DNA of 64,000 nucleotides. Origin: Eublepharis macularius. Lineage: Eukaryota; Chordata; Lepidosauria; Squamata; Eublepharidae. The position numbers and the translations under genes are program-made. The notes beneath the pieces are model-generated. The model saw only the letters and a program-made list of their open reading frames with translations. It did not search any database and was not told where the DNA came from. The stretch spans positions 192,052,311 to 192,116,310 of the forward strand of contig NC_072791.1 in NCBI RefSeq assembly GCF_028583425.1, given 5' to 3'. Shown here piece by piece: positions 43,786 to 53,994 of the stretch. Position 1 is the first letter of the stretch. Every line of letters begins with the position of its first letter.

Positions 43786-44205
43786 AGTATAATGGCAAGA
43801 ACATCAGAGGAAAACCTGGGAAAACTAGGTTGAAATCTCAACTCTGCCACAGAAGGCAGCATAAACTATTGCACAGGGTCATTGTGAGGATAATAGAGAC
43901 GAAAGGGCAGGGCTTTTTTTCAGCAGGAATGCGGTGGAACGGAGTTCCGGAACCTCTTGAAAATGGTCACATGGCTTGTGGCCCCGCCCCCTGATCTCCA
44001 GACGGAGGGGAGTTTAGATTGCCCTCCACGCCACTGGGCAATCTAAACTCCCCTCTGTCTGGAGATCAGGGGGTGGGGCCACCAGCCACATGACCATTTT
44101 CTCCAAGGGCAACCCACTGAGTTCCACCACCTCTTTTCCCAGAAAAAAAGCCCTGTGAAAGGGGAATGATATTGTAAGCTGCTTTGGGTCTAAATATAAA
44201 TATAT
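43786..44205 (+). repeat. tRNA-headed SINE (family A), split by a hAT transposon
   Basis: The head and body run GTATAATGGCAAGAACATCA, GAAAACTAGGTTGAAATCTC, AACTCTGCCACAGAAGG and AGGGTCATTGTGAGGATAAT to 43907. The tail resumes at 44156 with AATGATATTGTAAGCTGCTT and TGGGTCTAAATATAAATATA. The gap holds the 248-bp element. Confidence 0.82.
43908..44155. mobile_element. palindromic hAT-type MITE, CAGGGCTTTTTTT ends
   Basis: It starts CAGGGCTTTTTTTC and ends AAAAAAAGCCCTG. Long inner arms pair (CTGATCTCCAGACGGAGGGG against its complement at 44052, and AATGGTCACATGGC against the far arm). An 8-bp duplication CGAAAGGG / TGAAAGGG (43900-43907 and 44156-44163) flanks it. CAGGG ends plus 8-bp duplication mark hAT. 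It lacks coding capacity. Confidence 0.9.
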
Positions 44206-44209
44206 CAAC

Positions 44210-44940
44210 ATCAAGAACCTAAAACAATATCTGTACCAATAGGGTACATATTAAAGATTTCCAGGCTGTAACTGATTATGAAGGGAAATCTAGAGACTCG
44301 TTTTGCTCTGGTTTATTCCAGCGGGTCAAATATCTGACACACTGGATAAACCACGGCAAAACAAGGCTCTAGGAAGATTGCCCCTCATGATAAATGACAA
44401 TTTGGAAGTGTTTAACAACATATGGTCTCTTTTGCTTGACATATATGATTAAGAATATATATATTTTACATCAAAATATAAAATACCATCTGTCATAAGT
44501 AACAACTTGGATATTGGCTTTACATATGCAATTAATTCACTGTACTTTCTAATGTAAATATTTCTCTTTTCTTCTCTCTTTCTTGTTCCGAATCTATATT
44601 TATTTATGATATTCCAATATATGTATCATTCACACAAAGACTTGATGGATCATTAAGAATAATGAAAGTCTGCTTTTAACGGAGATGCTAGAAAGCAAGG
44701 ACCGTACCATACCAACAGGTGGTACAAGTCTGTGCAGCACCATCAAGAGTGCTGGGGGAGCTGGCATTTTGCTTTATTCGTTTCTGGTTTTTATAATACT
44801 ACAAGATCTAAAAGATGTTATTGGAGAGTAATTAATTGCAGGGAGACTTTTGTTCTCCAGTCAAAGACAGCAACATTCACAAGTCTACGATGCTCATGCT
44901 TTAAATATTTGATGCAGAAAGCACCCATGAATGTTACAGT
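44210..44940. other. AT-rich non-coding, nothing recognised
   Basis: No exon or named repeat in this stretch. Confidence 0.35.
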
Positions 44941-44944
44941 TGCC

Positions 44945-45005
44945 CTTCTAATTGTGCAATCCGCCTTGAGACTCAGCAAGAAAGGCAGGCTATAAATAGA
45001 TACAA
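44945..45005 (+). repeat. L2-like LINE 3' tail
   Basis: CTAATTGTGCAATCCGCCTT, GAGACTCAGCAAGAAAGGCA and GGCTATAAATAGATACAA match the 3' end of the LINE at 40480. Only the tail was inserted or retained. Confidence 0.65.
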
Positions 45006-45042
45006 GGCCAAAGACATACACACTTACAAGTATACATGACCC

Positions 45043-45276
45043 TGGCCATTTCTGCACATCCTTAAAGGGACAGCCCACTCACCAAACGCGGGCAGCTTTT
45101 CCACTTCACTCCAGATGTCTACGTTTTCAAAACGGTTACAGGCTGTTTGGCTTCCGAAAAAATGGAAGCCAAACAGCCTGCAACCGTTTTGAAAACATAC
45201 ACATCTAGAGTGAAGTGGAAAAGCTGCCCGCGTTCGGTGAGTGGGCCCGTCTCTTTATGGACGTGCCGAAATGGCC
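45043..45276. mobile_element. long-armed hairpin MITE, GGCCATTTCTGCACATCC ends
   Basis: The ends GGCCATTTCTGCACATCC and GGACGTGCCGAAATGGCC pair. The arms continue through GCGGGCAGCTTTTCCACTTC and GGCTGTTTGGCTTCC, with GGAAGCCAAACAGCC on the other side of a short centre near 45160. Arms exceed 100 bases. No coding frame. Target duplication is not clear. The ends resemble those at 35837. Confidence 0.85.
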
Positions 45277-45279
45277 ATT

Positions 45280-46195
45280 CACAGTTTATTTAGGAACTAC
45301 AACCAGTGTTTCTCTTAGCAATAATAATGAGTTGAATTCAACCAGTTCCTCTACTACAGAAAAAGAGTCCCCTTTGATCACCAAAAAAAGAGGCTTCACT
45401 GAGTATCATAAGGCCTGAATGTACAAAAGCCATGCGGGATGGGCCCTAAGGGAATTAGGTGAGACTGAGTGGGAAAGCTAGCTGGATTGAACACAATGTA
45501 TGGAACAACCTTAATATATGAAGCATGCATGCAAACCAACAGGTGCTGGTATGCCAGAATCCAGTCCATGTAGCAAAAGCATGCACATTGCTGGAGGATA
45601 GGGCAGCCCTTGGGCGTGAGGCTCCAACTGCCACTCTATGGAGCTTTGGAAGCAAAATGAAGAGAAAACTGGTGCAATGGCATTGTGTAGATACTCTAGG
45701 AATTTCACAGATCTTTATAGATTTTACCACAGAGATTTGGGAAATTCTTAGAGAAATGGGCAGTTGAAATTTTTTATGGCAGGGAGGTCAATAATATCAT
45801 CTGATAAAAAAAATATCATAAAGTCTTTAGTAAAGGGGTAGGACATTTTCTCCAAACGTGCTGGCTATTGTAGTTGGTTGGCAGGGGATATGCTTTCTTA
45901 CTGTACACACACACATCGATGTGTATGTATGTATGTACACAGCAAGTGACAAATGACACAGCAACCCCATCAATGAGATTTAAGTTCCTTCCTTTCCATC
46001 ACCTCTTTGTTTGAATGGCTCTCTCTGGGACAGCAGCTGCATGAAAAGGTTGATGAAGTTATTACTACTATTAATATTATTACTATACTAAATTAGTGTG
46101 TGGGGGGTTACATCTATTTAAGTAAAAGCCCTTTAGAAGTGCACGGGGAAACTATGTGAACAATCCATTATAGTTTCTTGGCTTCTCTCCTGCTG
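45280..46195. other. non-coding, nothing recognised
   Basis: A short (TGTA)n/(CA)n tract lies near 45903-45941. No exon or named repeat. Confidence 0.35.
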
Positions 46196-46229
46196 TGATT
46201 AGGGATATGTATATATTGAAGCTGAAAAG

Positions 46230-46790
46230 TTGGTTAGAAGATGGGTAATTGAGATGGACTATGCCAGCACACAGGCTTGTGCAAGGCACACATGTTCCAC
46301 CTTTGCAATGGGGATTCCACCCCTTTTGACCTTACCCTTGTATTTAAGCCTCCTTACAACTCCTGGCTGTGCTTTTGTGCTAGGAAAACTAAATGTTTTG
46401 CCATCCTCCAAGCTTATTAAGACTCCATATTCCATTTCTGATCATTATTGCTGCTGCTCATTTGGAGTAATAGAGTCCATAGATCATTTTACTTTGTTCT
46501 GTGACCAACGGACACAGCTGAGAGACCTCTGGATTGTACCTCTCCTAAGCAAGTATCAGCTGCCTCTTGAATCTCACAATTTCTTTTCTGCTGGCAGATA
46601 TTAAGCCAGACATAACACGTTCTGTTGCCAAATTTTTAACACTTGTGGTTTTTTTAAGCTGTTATAGAGATTGATTTTAATCTATAATGTTTTGTTTTAA
46701 TCTTCACTGATTTGTATTTTATACAAGTAGCTGTATTGCTTTTGCTAAGACCTTTGTTCAGAGGAGTTTAACAATAAAGGATTAACCTAA
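46230..46790 (+). mobile_element. LINE C-terminal fragment (clade uncertain)
   Basis: The translation has CCCSFGVIESIDHFTLFCDQ followed by TQLRDLWIVPLLSKYQLPLE. This Cys/His pattern (CxC, then H and C) is like the zinc-knuckle end of several LINE proteins. The 3' region ends TTTAACAATAAAGGATTAAC. I cannot place the clade. Host protein origin is unlikely because frames degrade on both sides. Confidence 0.45.
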
Positions 46791-46794
46791 AGTG

Positions 46795-47500
46795 GCAGAA
46801 TTGACCTAAAGTAGTAGTTATCCTGAGAGGAATTTCAAAGGGAGATTAGAAAGAGGGACTGCTGAATTGTAACAGATAATGAAGCTCAAGACAATCCACC
46901 TGATAAATAAATCGTTATGTAGGCCCCAGAAACCTAATTAAAGGATTCCATGTTTGGGCCATTAGCAGAGTCTATCATGTGGCATAGGAAGCATGATTAT
47001 AGGTAGTTGTGAGCTCATTCTGCTGGCTGGTGTATGTGCAGGAAAGAAAATAATAAAAGCATTCACTTGGTTTGTATTTAGAAAAGAAATGAGAGTTCTT
47101 TATTGCAGGAATGCCATACTCTGATAGGAAAGGAGGAGAGACAGATCCTAACTACCTATCTAGTCTAAGGATGGACATGGATGGCAGGGCAAGGCCTGCA
47201 TCCATGCTGCCAAGATGGAGGGAGAAGGAGAAAGGTGTTGCCTGGAACAAAGCAACTAAGAGAAGAAGAGAGAAAGGGAGGAAGTCAGGAGGAAGAAATC
47301 CTGAGAATAGCAATCTGCATAATAAAGGACAGTCAGGGCAGTAAACAACAGTAAACAGAGTGCCCTGACCTCTCTATCTAACTCTTTGGTTTGTCCCCCT
47401 CTGAAACCTGAGGAGAGAGACAGCGCTGGATCCTCCTCTTCCAACAGCACTCACCTGGACTGAATCAAGACACGGACTTCCTGTCTCATTACCAATTCTA
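46795..47500. other. non-coding; purine-rich tract
   Basis: A GA-rich tract lies at 47213-47300. An AATAAAAGC word near 47052 and a TTTATTGC near 47099 might be edges of an old repeat, but no family is recognised. Confidence 0.3.
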
Positions 47501-47559
47501 ATTTTCCCACACCTACTACCCCGCTGCATATCCCAACCTATCAAATCATGCCTGCCGTT

Positions 47560-47752
47560 GTCATTCACCAGCTATTATCATTCGGCTTCTGCAATCACTC
47601 CTGTCTCCAAGATATAAGGACATCATGGACTCACATTGTAGCTGTATCTGAAGAAGTGAGCTGTGGCTCATGAAAGCTCATACCCTACCACAAATTTTGT
47701 TAGTCTTATACGTGCTACTGGACTCTTGCTCTTTTCTACTAATAAAGGATTT
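47560..47752 (+). mobile_element. Penelope-like element 3' tail with hammerhead-like motif
   Basis: CTGAAGA (47648-47654), a GTGAGC/GCTCAT hairpin and GAAA (47672-47675) are followed by CTCATACCCTACC, AAATTTTGTTAGTCTTATAC and GTGCTACTGGACTCTTGCTC. The order matches the copy at 15447 and the amniote PLE tails I know. The stem beyond GAAA pairs poorly, so this copy is probably not catalytic. Confidence 0.72.
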
Positions 47753-47769
47753 AATTAATCACATTGTTA

Positions 47770-48370
47770 AAATATCACACTGTATAATCTGCCTGAAGTC
47801 TCAGAGCAAAGCTTCAAGAGACTTTCTTCACGTGGAGAACACTAGATTTTTCTCACAAGGTTACCTGGGAAGTGAAGTCCGAGTGGTCCTTCCCCTCTCT
47901 GTTAGAATTGCTGCCTGAAGAGCCACAAGAGGGCTTTGTTTGGGGGGCGGGCAGCTGCTACTTTCTCCCAGGGTGTCCTGCAGGCTGCCTGCTTCCAGGG
48001 AGCTGCTCTGGAGAAAGCGGCAGCATTGGTGAAGCTTCAGCCGCAGCAACAGCAGAAGGATCTGCAGCAGTTCCTTCCACTGTCGCTGCGGCTGGAGCTT
48101 CACCGACGCGGCCACTTTCTCCAGAGCAGCTCCCCAGGAGCAGGCAGCCTGCAGGACGCCCTGGGAGAAAGTAGCAGCTGCCCGCCCCCAAACGAAGCCC
48201 TCTTGTGGCTCTTCAGGCAGCGATTCTAACAGAGAAGGGAAGGACCACTCGGACTTCACTTCCCAGGTAACCTTGTGAGAAAAATCTAGTGTTCTCCATA
48301 TGAAGAAAGTTACTTGTAGTCACACTCTATGTGAGAAAGGTGGACTATAAATGACATAAAAATAAATAAA
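47770..48370 (+). repeat. L2-like LINE tail split by a foldback element
   Basis: The tail begins ATCACACTGTATAATCTGCC and TGAAGTCTCAG, breaks near 47804, and resumes near 48332 with TGAGAAAGGTGGACTATAAA, TGAC and AAATAAATAAATAAATG. In intact copies these two parts are adjacent (compare 41920-41980). Confidence 0.72.
47821..48310. mobile_element. 490-bp foldback (long inverted repeat) element
   Basis: Starts ACTTTCTTCA and ends TGAAGAAAGT. The arms pair almost throughout: GAACACTAGATTTTTCTCAC, AAGGTTACCTGGGAAGTGAA, GAAGAGCCACAAGAGGGC, AAAGTAGCAGCTGCCCGCCC and AGAGCAGCTCC each occur once in each arm in opposite senses. Similarity extends weakly about 10 bases further out. A possible 8-bp duplication (AGTCTCAG / ACTCTATG, 5 of 8) is weak. 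It sits inside a LINE tail. The long frames in it are composition artefacts. Confidence 0.85.
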
Positions 48371-48479
48371 TAAATGACATAAACAAACAGGTGGTTTACT
48401 GAACTGTTCAAAACTGGTAGCCTCCATTTGTCTTGTGCCAAAGTAAGACTTTGTTCAGTCTAAAATGCTTATGCTGGGT

Positions 48480-48668
48480 AACTATCCATTCATGTTTACA
48501 TCTGCTGTTTTTATGCCCATGACTTGTTTTTAATGGCATATGTTTAAGAGGCTTGACTAACTGATAATATATTGCTATTTTTATTGTTTTATAGTATTGG
48601 TCTTACTTCTGAGCTGTCTTGGGCAGGCCTCTGAAGAGGCAGCATATAAATTCCCCAAATAAATAATA
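48480..48668 (+). repeat. LINE 3' tail, second type
   Basis: GCTGTCTTGGGCAGGCCTCT and GAAGAGGCAGCATATAAATT then AAATAAATAA is a tail type distinct from the GTGAGAAAGGCGG form but built on the same plan. Upstream is T-rich 3' UTR-like sequence. Confidence 0.5.
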
Positions 48669-48769
48669 CCTTTACAGTTGTTTTAATAGATTCTCATGTT
48701 CAATGACAAAACGTTTTAAAGTTACTCTGTGATTTAGTGAGGGAAACAATGCAATTTTAGAACTGATAT

Positions 48770-49430
48770 TAGACAACATGAAGCACAGGTAGCTCATAGA
48801 AGCACATATTTAAAGCAATAGATACTACATAAGGCAACATAGAGATGAAGTCTAAGGCCCCTAACTTATTAGCAAAGCATTTGAGACCACCTCCCTACAA
48901 TGCAGCCCTCCTATCTTAGTAAAAAGCCTTTTTGAATTATTTGGCTTTGCATTGTTTGCGAAAAGTCAGGAGAGTGGGGGCTCTCCTGACCTCCTCAGGC
49001 AGGCTGTTCCACAGGGTAGGAGCCACCACAGAGAAAGCTCATGTATGGTCTGCAGTTTATTTTGCCCATGTGCAGAGTAGCACCTGCAGGAGACCCTGTT
49101 CAGATGAGCAAAGCTGCTGTGGCAGAACACAGGGAGGGAGGTAGCCTGTAGGTATGCCGGACCAAGGCCGTGATAATCAATACCTTGAACTGAGCACAGT
49201 AACTGACGGGTAGCCAATGGAGTGACTGCAGGAGTGTTGTTTATGCTCCTGCTTGCTCCTGATAATAGTCAAGCAGCAGTGTTTTGCACCAATTGGAGCC
49301 TCTTAGTTAACTTAAGATGGGAGACCTATGTATAGTGAATTCCAATAGTCAAGTCTTGATGTTACTATAGCATGGATCCAGCTAGGAATGCTAAATTCAA
49401 TCTTGAGCATCTCCAATTAAAAGGATATAA
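48770..49430 (-). mobile_element. L2-like LINE 3' part, minus strand
   Basis: This is the reverse of the 41150-41720 part of the plus-strand LINE. Shared words as read here include CAAGTCTTGATGTTACTATA, TAGTTAACTTAAGATGGGAG, TGCACCAATTGGAGCCTCTT, TAGCCAATGGAGTGACTGCA and CCTGTTCAGATGAGCAAAGC. It belongs to the same subfamily and is interrupted by small indels. Confidence 0.85.
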
Positions 49431-52080
49431 AAGACTGAGACAATGAAGAGCCATTGTAAATAATACTGATCTTGACAAACCACAGTTCAGACTCAGTATA
49501 AGGCTGCTCCACGTTTCCACCCCCCCCCCCCCCAGATGGAGAGTAGCATGCCCCTGTGCACACAATGCACAAGGTGTGTTATATGATGTTACAGTCCTTG
49601 TGAGAAGGACTTTGGACCTCCTGGGGATTTCCCAGATGAGCCAGATCAGAGGAAACCCTCCTTTGATGTGGCACAGAGGAGGAACTACAGGTTGGCTTTG
49701 GGCAAAGAATCCATGTGGACATTCTGCCTGTAGCCAATACAGTGAGGGACAAAGGTGAATTCCCCCTTCAAAATGATGCAGCTAAGCTATCCTTTTCCTT
49801 GCATAACCCTTTAAAGGGCTTCCCCGCCCTTTCCCCAGCTTGGACGTAGGGTAGCTTTACACTATGGCTCAGGGGAAAGGGAACAGAAATGGGCACTGAT
49901 GGGCTGCGGGAGGGAGATGCACAGTTGTGGTTGCATTGATGCTTCTGCTCTGATGTGACAGAGACAAAGGGAAGGGGGACAGGGATGGAGTTAGTGACAG
50001 CAACAAGTTGCATTGGGACAAGGTGTGTGGATACCATTGTTGTACGTTTTCATGCTGCATGCTGCTCATACCACAGCAAGGATGTATTTTCACACCCCTG
50101 TCTGGAAGCAACTTAAGGTAGCTTCGCGTGTACTCATTTGTTTAACCCTATTTAAGGATATGTGAGAGTCAGGATACACATTATGCCTACCATAGGGATG
50201 CTGCCCCCAAATGATATCTCCCCTGCGAGAACTCCTGCTCCTTTGCTGCCATGTTAAGAGCACTCATCATTGGATTTAGCATCATCCTGTGGTGCGTCTC
50301 TCAGCCGCCCCAAGATAACAAACTGAGCAGAGGCTTGTTTATACACTGAAGCACTAGAGGTCAATCATCAAGGCTTGTTATTTTGAATCATCGGCCCATG
50401 TTTACATGTGAAGGAACTTGAGGGGATTTTCAGGACGCAGCAAATCCGAAGCTCCACCACCTCAGTGCCAACTGAGATCATAACCATGTTGTTGTTTATA
50501 CGGTTACTTACACTGAAGCGAAACAGAAACGAGTTGAGAAGACTTAATTATCCAAGGGCTTCCCCCTCACTTCCAGCTCACTTTGGCCTCTGATTAAATC
50601 TGTGAACATGTAAACAAATTAGAGATGGAAGCTACTTAAGGTGTTGATAACTTGGGAAAATAGATGTTATAAACAAATCCTATATTTTGGGCTAGGCATT
50701 GAAGATGGGGCGGGGGGAGAGAGATGCCTGTTGATTACATAACATCCAAGTGGCAATATCATCAAATAAACACAATGACATTGATGGGAAAAGCATACTC
50801 TGTAGATATCTTTACAGCAAGGCAAAAAAGAAAGGGTTGCATCCAACCCCCCATATTCTGTTAATAGAATGACACTGCTGCCAGTGGAAGAGCAAATTTT
50901 ATTTATCCACACACATACATACCCATCTCACTGCATATTTGAACATTAGTCCCAGAATTATTCCTCCTGATCCCCCGACTTCCATGGGTGACATCTAGGT
51001 GGGTACCATGTGCAGCACTGGAAAGCTGGAGACTTCTGTTCTGTGAGTGGAGCTCTGCTCTTAGGATGAAATATCCAACTCAAAAGTTTATTTCAAATGG
51101 CATATTAAATTATTGAAAACCTGCCTATTCCTGACCCCCCAAAAAGTCTGATTATGACATAGTTTTATGGAAATGACAGACAGACTACTAACACAACAGG
51201 TTAAATTAAAGATAGAACAGATGAAATACAAACTTTAAATATGCAGTCATGGCACACAAACTATTAGCCATTAATGGCCAGATAGACAGTTACACACACA
51301 TGCACACACAAAGAAACAAGCCCAAGCCAAAATAACTAGCTGTCTGTGAGTAAGGTTGGTAGTTTCCTGGGAGAGAAATATCCTGTCCCTTTAACAGAGG
51401 CATGGAAATGGGCAGTTGAAGCTTCTTGTAGTAAATAACATCACTTGGTAAATAACATTCCATTCTCCAGGCTTGTTGGCAACATTATCCTTGTGTACAT
51501 ATCAAGTCCCAGTCTAGGCCTTTTGGTCCCAGTTCAAAACATATTCAGATGCAGCTCTATCTTGCCTGTGCCTAACCCCCCCCCCTTTGGCCCTGATGTA
51601 CCATGGTAACATTCCAGCTGTTCACCAAGATCTGGAGGCTTGAATCTTTGCATGCTTCCAGATCTACCCCTCATTTTTTTGCTAGTGATTAATATATAAC
51701 AGAGTGTGTCTGTGTGTAAAAACTTGTGTGTGTGTGTGTGTGTGAGAGAGAGATTAGGACTAATCCTGTTCTGTGGTAATTGAGCATTATAGAGTTCCCA
51801 TACAAGAGACACTGGGTTGGATCCAGCCAGCTTTTTTTTTTTTTTTTACTAATTCTCATCTAATTCTCCTTCTCACTACAACTCCCCATCCTGCATGTCT
51901 AAGCAGATCCCATGATCCCTACCATAGCCTGTTTGTTTACTTTTTATTAAAAAATAGCCTTTTTGATGGTTGACCTGGACTCTCCCCTTCCTTTTTTACC
52001 AGTGGAAGAGCTGGTTGGATCTTCAGCCCTTAGGGTCCATGGAAGGGAATTTTCTTGAAGAGGACAGCATACTATAATAT
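49430..52080. other. non-coding, largely single-copy; microsatellites
   Basis: No exon or large repeat was recognised in 2.6 kb. A poly-C run lies at 49519-49534 and a (TG)n/(GA)n tract at 51726-51753. A run of about 18 T lies at 51831-51847. The short frames have no familiar domains. Confidence 0.4.
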
Positions 52081-52084
52081 TTTA

Positions 52085-52325
52085 ATTTTTGAAGTCTTTA
52101 TCCATAAGTCCCCCCTCCTGCTGAAAAGCGCCTTTTCTAATATCCTGCCATATCTTGTCCCCAATATCCTGGAGCTGCCCTTGACAGAGTTGGGTGGTCC
52201 CAGGGTGCCAATTTGTCCAGTTGAGTGGGATAGCTTTCAGCTTGTCCAGCCTAAAGATGTGGACAGGATTCTCAGACATTTGAGTCCTACCACCTGCTTG
52301 TACAATCCTTGTGCAGGTTTCTGTT
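52085..52325 (+). mobile_element. L2-like LINE, internal fragment
   Basis: The encoded words DSFQLVQPKDVDRILRHLSP and TTCLYNPC match the stretch just before the reverse transcriptase of L2-type LINEs (PTTCLLDPCPSW block). A second copy of the same stretch lies at 53281, about 1.1 kb downstream, with a dispersed repeat between. Confidence 0.65.
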
Positions 52326-52689
52326 TGTTTTCACTTTGCGTTGGTTCTTTATTACAGCTCCTCCTTACATTACCGTAACCTTTTACCTGGACACAACCAA
52401 CCCTCCTTTCCTCCCTCCCCCTATATCCAGAGCTTCGGGTACTCTCTATTTTACCCAGACTCTTTACCTTGAAAACACCTTTACTTTGTAATTTGAATTC
52501 CACCATCAACACCACATCTTTGTGTGACCTATATATTGCTGCCTCCCTGACCTCCTCAGAATTTTCAAAAGGTTTCACTGCCACCAAAGGCTTTCACCTT
52601 AGGCCTCTATTTGTTCTGTATTTTAGGAGGGCTTTGTTAGAGATGGTAGTACGACAGAACAGTCAGCATGTCGGGGGTGGCTATGAGGT

Positions 52690-53280
52690 AAAAAGGATTC
52701 CTTTTTTTTCTTAACCCAAAGTTGAATTTATTTATAAGTACATAAATGTGATGGTTGATAAGTGTATTGGTTTCAGAATATGTTCATAAGCTTGGTGGTT
52801 TCAAAATAGTTACATATTCTTAAAGGTATATTCACAGACCCAGTCACAAAGACTAATTTCCCACACAGTTCTTTACTAACAGAATAAATACTCCTCTCAT
52901 CCACACAAATATAGATTCACTCAGGCCTTTCCACACAGCTTGCCTGACCTAGATATAATAACCCTTCTCTGAGATAAACACAGACTGGCCCAGGCATACA
53001 CACAGTTTGCCTGACTTTGACAGAATTTCTCTGAACTCCACACAGATTCACTGAATTTGACAGAATTAACACTTTTCTCTGCACTGACTAAAACTGCATT
53101 TTGCTCCACTTCCTGTCGTGCAGTTACCATCCAGTCACAGCACACATCCTTCACCCATCCAGTCTCCTTACTTCTCACATCAGAGGCCTTCATTTAAACC
53201 CACAGTAACAAATATTTAAAAACCCCACATTAACCAGCAGAAATAAAATACAAAAACTTATTTACATGCACAAATTACAC
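52690..53280 (-). mobile_element. unclassified dispersed repeat, copy 2, possibly LTR-derived
   Basis: It shares layout with 38055-38640: TTTATTTATAAGTAC near the left edge, repeated CACACAG(C/T)TTGCCTGAC(C/T)T units, AAAACTGCATTTTGCTCCAC and CATCCTTCACCCATCC words. It lies between two copies of one L2 stretch. It is a fossil of unknown family. Confidence 0.5.
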
Positions 53281-53595
53281 CTGCCATATCCTACTATATG
53301 CTGCCTGTAATATTCTGGTGCTGCCCTTGAAGATGGACAGCTTTGGATGGTCCTTGGGTGCCAATTTGTCCAGTTTTATGGGATACCTTTCAGCTTGTCC
53401 AGCCTGAAGATGTGGACAAGATTCTTGGAAGTTGACTCCTACCGCCTGTTTGTATGACCCTGCTTAAATCTGCCGGCGGGGATGGCTGGTTATCTGGGCC
53501 TGGAAGACAGTAAATGCCTCCCTGAGAGAAGGGGTAGTTTCCCATGCCTTGAAGAGGGCAGTGGTATTACCTGATAGACATTGCCATACCATGTC
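53281..53595 (+). mobile_element. L2-like LINE, internal fragment
   Basis: It repeats the 52145-52325 stretch (CAATTTGTCCAG, CTTTCAGCTTGTCCAGCCT, GATGTGGACA) and then continues further, encoding SLREGVVSHALKRAVV-like words. This is the block that precedes the reverse transcriptase in L2 elements. The next block appears at 55845. Confidence 0.7.
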
Positions 53596-53679
53596 TATCT
53601 TGTGGCCCTAGGAACATGCCCCTGAGCATGTCCAGAGGGCAAACCAGTTCCACAAGAGTTAATCTCTATGATATTTTAC

Positions 53680-53795
53680 ACAGTTGTTGGGGAATTGACA
53701 ACGCTTAAATGAAATTGATTGTACTGAATCACGCTGTGTAATTTCCCTTGAGTTTCAGTGAGAAAGGCAGACTATAAATAACAAAATAAATCGTT
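53680..53795 (+). repeat. L2-like LINE 3' tail
   Basis: GATTGTACTGAATCACGCTG, TGTAATTTCCCTTGAGTTTC and AGTGAGAAAGGCAGACTATA then AAATAAAT. It matches the 3' end of the LINE at 40480 and looks like a separate short insertion. Confidence 0.7.
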
Positions 53796-53799
53796 TCAG

Positions 53800-53980
53800 G
53801 TGGATATCCCTGTTGGTCTGTAGTAGAAGAGCAAGATTCAGGTCCAGTAGCACCTTAAAGACCAGCTAGATTTCCAGGGTATGAGTTTTTGAGAGTCAAA
53901 GCTCCCTTCAAAAGCTCATACCCTGGAAATCTAGCAGGTCTTTAAAGTGCTACTGGACTTGAATCTTGTTCATAAAATAA
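53800..53980. mobile_element. palindromic Penelope-like tail
   Basis: An arm of about 58 bases (53833-53890) and its reverse complement (53908-53968) are PLE tails of the CTTAAAGACC..GATTTCCAGGGTATGAG type. The centre has GAGAGTCAAAGCTCCCTTC, the hairpin of a hammerhead-like core. The arms carry several differences, so it is older than the 21.6-kb palindrome. It sits in the A-rich tail of the preceding LINE fragment. Confidence 0.75.
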
Positions 53981-53994
53981 ATAAATAAATAATT

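Noticed and set aside
45043-45276. microRNA precursor
   Set aside because: The arms are over 100 bases and end in transposon-like terminal repeats, far longer than a usual precursor hairpin.
47861-48259. frames of 97-132 codons on both strands
   Set aside because: They are mirror images produced by the foldback element's inverted repeat.
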